From NCBI GenBank assembly GCA_018644745.1, contig JABGPX010000441.1, positions 1 through 9,987 of the forward strand: DNA of 9,987 nucleotides, in the 5' to 3' direction. The translations under genes and the position numbers were made by a program. The notes beneath the pieces were generated by a model. It had not been told where the DNA came from. It made no database searches and saw only the letters and a program-made list of their open reading frames with translations. Source of the stretch: Spirochaetales bacterium. Lineage in GTDB: Bacteria; Spirochaetota; Spirochaetia; ARS1246. Below, piece after piece: positions 6,346 through 9,987 of this stretch. Each line of letters begins with the position of its first letter. The stretch's first letter is position 1.

Positions 6346-7081
6346 TCATCTCTGTCTTAATCTTCGCCACGCATTCTGTTAGTGCGGGGACAGGATCGGC
6401 GGGATCTCCTTCATATTCAATTACCGCTTCACCTTGAAATCCGCAATTTAGAAGCGCATTCTGCATTTCCGCCAAATTAATATTACCTGTTCCGACTACC
6501 ACATCCTCCGGCGAGCCATCACGCTCGAATATGAAATCTTTCAAATGTAGAATATACAGCCGGTCACTAAAGCTATTGATAAAGTCGATGGGATCAGCTT
6601 TCGCGGCCAGGGCCCAGGCAGTATCCAGCGAAAGACCTATCCGTGAACTGGTTTTTCCATATACCCAATTCAAGGCATCTTTATTACCCAGCCAATGAGT
6701 GCCGCCGTGATTGTGTATACCCAGATTAACTCCATATTCCTCGGCCATTTCATCTGCAGTTTTAAGAGACTCTTCAATATCTTGATCCAAGTTGAAGGAT
6801 ACGCTCATTGCCTTGAGATCCGCGGTTTTGGCAAACTCGAATATCGGCGTATTGGCCTCTCTGGAAGATAGGTTATTTACTCCAATGCTAATAACCCGTA
6901 TTCCGTTGTCCCCATAGGTATCAAGGCAGGTGCGGTGATCCTGAATGTTGTTGAAATCGCAATGGATGCCGCAAATTTCAATTCCCTTCAGGCCGATTTG
7001 ATCGACTTTTTTGGCGGTGTCATTATTGTCCTTGAAGTTGCGAAAACAGAAACTCTGCACCGAAAGTGTGGATTTCGTCAT
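6326..7081 (-). CDS. Sugar-phosphate isomerase/epimerase-like TIM barrel
   Basis: This 251-residue protein belongs to the xylose isomerase-like TIM-barrel superfamily (AP_endonuc_2). Likely metal and substrate residues sit at the expected strand ends: His123/His125 in LGIHNHGG, Asp153 in GLSLDTAW, His179 in LHLKD and Glu222 or Glu224 in IEYEGD. These enzymes use a divalent metal to isomerise or epimerise sugars, inositols or keto-sugars. The exact substrate cannot be told. The length is normal and there is no signal peptide. I placed the start at the ATG at 7081 because AGGAG (7093-7089) stands 7 nt upstream. A TTG at 7102 would add seven residues but has no such site. The gene is first in a two-gene operon with the glycoside hydrolase, which suggests it processes the released sugar. 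A candidate promoter and inverted repeats lie just upstream. Confidence 0.88.
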   Translation of the reverse strand: MTKSTLSVQSFCFRNFKDNNDTAKKVDQIGLKGIEICGIHCDFNNIQDHRTCLDTYGDNGIRVISIGVNNLSSREANTPIFEFAKTADLKAMSVSFNLDQDIEESLKTADEMAEEYGVNLGIHNHGGTHWLGNKDALNWVYGKTSSRIGLSLDTAWALAAKADPIDFINSFSDRLYILHLKDFIFERDGSPEDVVVGTGNINLAEMQNALLNCGFQGEAVIEYEGDPADPVPALTECVAKIKTEMNEIFAV

Positions 7082-7112
7082 GAAAAAGCTCCTAGAGATC
7101 AAGATGTGCCGA

Positions 7113-7140
7113 ATGATAAGCTATTCATTCAATCAGTTAA
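7113..7140 (-). promoter_or_regulatory. Candidate promoter of the isomerase-hydrolase operon
   Basis: Reading the minus strand, TTAACT (7140-7135, 4 of 6 to TTGACA) is separated by 16 nt from TATCAT (7118-7113, 5 of 6 to TATAAT). Transcription would start near 7106, leaving a leader of about 25 nt that carries AGGAG before the ATG at 7081. Its nearness to the inverted repeats at 7144-7173 supports a regulated promoter. Confidence 0.5.
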
Positions 7141-7143
7141 AGA

Positions 7144-7173
7144 GCAGAATGTTCTGCACATTATTATCAGAAC
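7144..7173 (-). promoter_or_regulatory. Inverted-repeat cluster, candidate operator
   Basis: Three copies of one half-site occur within 30 bp. On the plus strand these are GCAGAA (7144-7149), GTTCTGC (7151-7157) and CAGAAC (7168-7173). The first two make a 6-bp inverted repeat with a 2-nt spacer. The second and third make a perfect 6-bp inverted repeat, GTTCTG/CAGAAC, with an 11-nt spacer. The cluster ends 4 bp upstream of the predicted -35, a common position for an activator or an upstream repressor site. No regulator gene is in the window. Confidence 0.5.
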
Positions 7174-7184
7174 CTCTAGCTTGC

Positions 7185-7229
7185 TTGCATCGGCTTACCA
7201 ACTCTCCTTATTGGGTACGCCTGATGCAA
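7185..7229 (-). other. Long imperfect hairpin between the lipoprotein and isomerase genes
   Basis: Outer arms TTGCATC (7185-7191) and GATGCAA (7223-7229) pair perfectly. GGC (7192-7194) pairs with GCC (7219-7221), TACC (7196-7199) with GGTA (7214-7217), and AA (7200-7201) with TT (7211-7212). One mismatch and two single-base bulges interrupt the stem. In total 16 bp surround a 9-nt loop. No U-tract follows on either strand, so this is not a standard intrinsic terminator. It may be an RNA-processing or 3'-end stabilising structure for the upstream transcript, or a DNA site. Confidence 0.45.
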
Positions 7230-7268
7230 TCGTCCGGGGTCTGAAAGCAGGAGGGTTACAGCGAAGGC

Positions 7269-7898
7269 TTACTCTTTCTCGGGTTTGGGCCCGAAGTTGA
7301 AGCTCGGCGCTATTGAGAAAAATAGCGCCGCGGGTGGGTTGTCTCCGCTTGTATCGACAGTGTTCAAGACTACTTTTATATTGCCTGCTAATGAAAGCCA
7401 TCTAAATGGCGAAACCGAAACCCCGACATGGAATACGGGCACGAGGAACAGAGTACTGGTCGCTGCGCACCCGTAGAGCTCCAGCCAATTATTCACCTGG
7501 TAATTAACCGCAGCTCCCGCGTGGGCAACGAAACCTCCGCCTCCGCCGGGCGGAACCAGGGCACCGCCTATCAGCATTGCCGACCACGGGCTTTCATCGT
7601 CCCACATATTAACGAAGTCTATTTTGAAATCTACACCGCTTAAGCCGATACCGTAATGTCCGGCCAGCCCAAACTCAAACCAATCTGTCGGGGAGTAGCT
7701 CAGATATTCAAAAAGCACATCAGGCAGTACGAGCGTGGGTTCGCCGAGAGGAGCTTCCGCTCCCGCGGTAATAGAAAAGGTTTTTTCCCTGATGTCATCA
7801 ACAAGGTGAGTCTCGCTGATTGTGGGAATAATTAGGCAGGAACTGCATAGGGCGATAAGAAAGATAGAGGAAAGGATTACTATTACATATTTTTTCAT
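7269..7898 (-). CDS. Putative exported lipoprotein or outer-membrane protein
   Basis: This 209-residue protein starts with a signal sequence, MKKYVIVILSSIFLIALCSSC. A relaxed lipobox (CSSC, residues 18-21) could make Cys21 the lipidated residue. The -3 position is Cys instead of the usual Leu, so this is uncertain. The mature part alternates hydrophobic and polar residues with many Gly and aromatic residues, for example WFEFGLAGHYGIGLSGVDFKIDF and WLSLAGNIKVVLNTV, and contains PPGGGGG (about 115-121). This suggests a beta-barrel or beta-sandwich at the outer membrane. The charged tail, GPKPEKE, is not a typical barrel end. It has no recognisable enzymatic motif and I cannot name the family. 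It differs in sequence from the exported protein at 3456-4097 but is of similar size and style. The ATG at 7898 has no Shine-Dalgarno and sits 6 nt behind a TATAAT. Confidence 0.72.
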   Translation of the reverse strand: MKKYVIVILSSIFLIALCSSCLIIPTISETHLVDDIREKTFSITAGAEAPLGEPTLVLPDVLFEYLSYSPTDWFEFGLAGHYGIGLSGVDFKIDFVNMWDDESPWSAMLIGGALVPPGGGGGFVAHAGAAVNYQVNNWLELYGCAATSTLFLVPVFHVGVSVSPFRWLSLAGNIKVVLNTVDTSGDNPPAALFFSIAPSFNFGPKPEKE

Positions 7899-7904
7899 AT
7901 CTAA

Positions 7905-7910
7905 ATTATA
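7905..7910 (-). promoter_or_regulatory. Perfect TATAAT abutting the start codon of the lipoprotein gene
   Basis: On the minus strand, TATAAT (7910-7905) is followed by TTAGAT and then the ATG at 7898. If this is the -10, transcription should begin at or within a base or two of the ATG, giving a leaderless mRNA. That would agree with the missing ribosome binding site. No good -35 is visible at 16-19 nt. An 8-bp palindrome, TCGTACGA, lies at 7920-7927, between the -10 and the -35 position. Confidence 0.45.
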
Positions 7911-7956
7911 GTGGTTCTTTCGTACGATTGCCTGAATTTAGAGACGCGAGTTGAAT

Positions 7957-9405
7957 CTATCTTCTCCAGAAACTTGGGGTAAGGATGATCAGAACGGTAT
8001 AGAGTTCCAGCCGTCCCACCATCATGGCGAAACTCAAAAACCACTTCGCATAATCAGGATAAAACGCGTAGTTGCCGGTAGGCCCTATCTTGCCGAATCC
8101 CGGGCCGATATTGCCAAGGGTGGCTAAGGCGGTAGTAAATGAAGTGAGTATACTGTTGCCCGCGGACGCAACCACCGCGGTCGTTATCAACAGCATGAAA
8201 ATATAGAGGAAGAAAAACGCGGCGATAGTGTATACGATACCTTTTTTTAGAGTTTCTCCGCCGATCTTCAAATTGAAGACGCCGCGCGGATGGGCAAGAT
8301 ATTTCATCTCATGAATAACCAGCTTCGCCATGGTAATTATGCGTATAACCTTAATACCGCCCCCGGTGGAACCTGAACACCCGCCGATGAACATCAGTAT
8401 AAAAAGGACAGTGCGGGCAAAATAGGGCCAAACGGCATAGTCGGCTGTAACGTATCCTGTGGTGGTGATAATGCTGGCAGCTTGAAATCCAGCGAATCGC
8501 AGGCTCTTGCCGAATGTCGGGTAGGTAGTTCTGAAAAGCACAATCGCGATAAGCAGTGTAGCCGCTGCAAATATGGCCAGGTACACCCTAAGCTCGGGAT
8601 TTTTCAGTACCGACTGGAATTTTCCGGAAATAACCCGGTAATAAAGTATAAAGTTCATACCTGCCATCACCATGAAGGTGGTTATTACGATATCAATGAA
8701 TGCTGAATCATAATGACCGACGCTCAAGGCTTTCGGGCTAAAGCCGCCCGTTGCGACAGTACCGAATGTGTGGGTGAGGGCATCGAAAAGACTCATCTTT
8801 CCTATCATGAGTAGAATTGTCTCGGCAGCAGTGATGAATATATAAGTACGCCATAGAATCTTGGCTGTGTGGCTCATTTTCGGCGCGATTTTATCGAGGG
8901 TCGGTCCCGGGGCTTCGGCTTTTACCATCTGATAGGCGCCTATACCAAGGAAAGGAAGCACAGCGACCGCAAGTACCACTATGCCCATACCTCCCAGCCA
9001 ATGAGAGAGAGATCGCCAGAAAAGCATACTTTTCGGCAGGGCCTCTATATCCGTGAGAATTGATGCCCCCGTTGTAGTGAATCCCGACATAGTTTCGAAA
9101 TATGCGTCGGCGAGCGACGGTATTGCGCCAGATAGATAGAGGGGGAGGGCTCCAATAAGAGCCGAAAAGACCCAGCTCAGTGTAACCAGGAGAAATCCAT
9201 CTCGAATAGACAAAATTCGCGGTGCGTTCCTGGTGAGCATAAGAACAAGATAAGAAATTCCAGCCGTTCCACCCATGGGAATGAGAAAAAAACGGACTGT
9301 GTTAGATTCTCGGTAGACAAGCGCGAAAATTATGGGAAACAGCATAAAAAGAGAAACGATGAATAGGAGAAGAGAAAGAACCCGTATTATTGAGCTTGCA
9401 TGCAT
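7957..9405 (-). CDS. trkH: Trk potassium uptake system membrane subunit TrkH
   Basis: This 482-residue integral membrane protein has the four pore-loop (M1-P-M2) repeats of TrkH/KtrB transporters. The selectivity-filter loops are visible as TTTGAS (110-115), TVATGGFS (216-223), TTTGYVT (314-320) and TLGNIGPG (429-436), each with the key Gly. Between repeats three and four lies GGCSGSTGGGIKVIR (341-355), the intramembrane gating loop and conserved basic stretch of the family. The length matches TrkH (about 480-485). It takes up K+ across the inner membrane under control of the cytoplasmic TrkA ring encoded just upstream, only 3 nt away, so the two are translated together. The ATG at 9405 has just a weak GAGA upstream, in keeping with coupling. 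All filter glycines are present, so the gene looks functional. Confidence 0.97.
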   Translation of the reverse strand: MHASSIIRVLSLLLFIVSLFMLFPIIFALVYRESNTVRFFLIPMGGTAGISYLVLMLTRNAPRILSIRDGFLLVTLSWVFSALIGALPLYLSGAIPSLADAYFETMSGFTTTGASILTDIEALPKSMLFWRSLSHWLGGMGIVVLAVAVLPFLGIGAYQMVKAEAPGPTLDKIAPKMSHTAKILWRTYIFITAAETILLMIGKMSLFDALTHTFGTVATGGFSPKALSVGHYDSAFIDIVITTFMVMAGMNFILYYRVISGKFQSVLKNPELRVYLAIFAAATLLIAIVLFRTTYPTFGKSLRFAGFQAASIITTTGYVTADYAVWPYFARTVLFILMFIGGCSGSTGGGIKVIRIITMAKLVIHEMKYLAHPRGVFNLKIGGETLKKGIVYTIAAFFFLYIFMLLITTAVVASAGNSILTSFTTALATLGNIGPGFGKIGPTGNYAFYPDYAKWFLSFAMMVGRLELYTVLIILTPSFWRR

Positions 9406-9408
9406 TCT

Positions 9409-9987
9409 CTATGCGCCAAACACTTCGACGATTTTGGGTAGACTTTCTTTTCGGGCAATTACGATCACAAGATCCCCCGCCTCAATGCCGATGTCACCCA
9501 ACGGTACAATATTCTGGCCATCCCTTGTGAGAGAGACTATCAAGGAATTGGCGGGAAGTTTTAGATCTTTGATTTGCGTACCTGCCACCGTCGAAGATTC
9601 TTCTACTGATAACTCGATAAGATCGACATTTCCGCCGGTAATATTGTAAACACTCCGCGAGCTGCTGTCATTTACATATTTCAGTATGGTATTTACCATG
9701 CTCTGAACCGGGCTTATTACCACATCGATTCCCAGGTTCGAGGCTATATTTACATAGTGGCTCTTGTTCACAAGGGCGATAGTTCTTGTTGCGCCGAGAG
9801 ACTTCGCGAAAACCGCGTTTACGATGTTTAGTTCCTGATTATCCGTCGTAGCAACTACCAGGTCAGAGTCCTGAAAATGCTCTTCTTCGGAAAAGTACTC
9901 ATCAGACATATCCGCGTGTATCACCATTGCTTCCGGAAACCGGTCGGAGAGGACTTTGCAGAGTTCATAGTCGCTCTCCATAATATT
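9409..9987 (-). CDS. trkA: Trk potassium uptake regulatory subunit TrkA (partial, 5' end outside window)
   Basis: The frame stays open to the window edge, so the Met at 9981 is internal: the codons before it read Asn-Ile, giving NIMESDYE. The visible 193 residues match the second half of TrkA, which is usually about 450 residues. They cover the end of the second RCK NAD-binding domain and the second TrkA_C domain. The acidic residue in MESD corresponds to the nucleotide-ribose-binding Glu/Asp at the end of strand two. VIHADMSDEYFSEE, VVATTDNQELNIVNAVFAKSLGA and LVNKSHYVNIASNLGIDVVISP are classic TrkA segments. The C-terminal part, LIELSVEESSTVAGTQIKDLKLPANSLIVSLTRDG onward, is TrkA_C. TrkA forms a cytoplasmic gating ring that binds NAD(H) or ATP/ADP and controls TrkH. 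The gene runs directly into trkH. Confidence 0.95.
   Translation of the reverse strand, partial: NIMESDYELCKVLSDRFPEAMVIHADMSDEYFSEEEHFQDSDLVVATTDNQELNIVNAVFAKSLGATRTIALVNKSHYVNIASNLGIDVVISPVQSMVNTILKYVNDSSSRSVYNITGGNVDLIELSVEESSTVAGTQIKDLKLPANSLIVSLTRDGQNIVPLGDIGIEAGDLVIVIARKESLPKIVEVFGA

Noticed and set aside
7082..7102. Seven-residue N-terminal extension of the isomerase from the TTG at 7102
   Set aside because: The ATG at 7081 has AGGAG at ideal spacing, while the extension overlaps that ribosome site.
7144..7157. LexA (SOS) box reading of GCAGAATGTTCTGC
   Set aside because: It resembles neither CTGTN8ACAG nor GAACN4GTTC-type boxes in spacing, and the downstream genes are metabolic. A sugar regulator site is more plausible.
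6935..7300. A 121-codon plus-strand open frame across the isomerase start and the intergenic gap
   Set aside because: It is antisense to the isomerase N-terminus and runs through the promoter, inverted repeats and hairpin. It has no convincing ribosome site or protein motif.

Overview
This 10 kb bacterial window has mid-range GC and dense gene packing. Two predicted exported proteins, one with a classical signal peptide and one with a lipoprotein-like signal, look like outer-membrane beta-strand proteins, so the host is probably Gram-negative (diderm). The lineage cannot be fixed from the sequence. The mix of UroD-superfamily and sugar-isomerase genes, an intracellular glycoside hydrolase and TrkAH suits a carbohydrate-degrading heterotroph, perhaps from an uncultured phylum, but that is inference.

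Layout. (i) 1-2596, plus strand: a UroD-superfamily protein (100-1224) and an unrecognised, probably alpha/alpha-toroid protein (1241-2596), 16 nt apart and each with a GGAGG ribosome binding site, so probably one operon. (ii) 2603-3322, plus: a compact VapBC toxin-antitoxin module with its own near-consensus promoter and a 20-bp perfect palindrome at the predicted transcription start. (iii) 3456-4097, plus: a small exported protein with a plausible promoter. (iv) 4118-4423, minus: a C-terminal remnant of a membrane fatty-acid desaturase, ending 20 nt from the previous gene in convergent orientation. (v) 4396-7081, minus: a sugar-phosphate isomerase/epimerase-like TIM barrel followed, with a 20-nt overlap, by a three-domain clan GH-A-like glycoside hydrolase. 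An inverted-repeat cluster lies beside the predicted promoter. (vi) 7269-7898, minus: a putative lipoprotein or barrel protein whose start codon lies almost directly behind a perfect TATAAT. (vii) 7957-9987, minus: trkA (5' end outside the window) and trkH, a K+ uptake operon.

How they may work together. The UroD-like/toroid pair and the isomerase/hydrolase pair look like two arms of a catabolic locus for an unidentified carbohydrate or glycoside. The hydrolase lacks a signal peptide, so it should act on imported oligosaccharides. VapBC and the exported-protein gene separate the two arms, and the desaturase remnant marks a past rearrangement. No tRNA, rRNA, CRISPR array, insertion sequence or phage gene was seen, and no strong intrinsic terminator with a U-tract. 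No single new system can be claimed. The best leads are the vapBC operator/SD hairpin, the desaturase truncation junction, the regulatory cluster at 7113-7229, the possibly leaderless gene at 7898, and the uncharacterised UroD-like/toroid pair.
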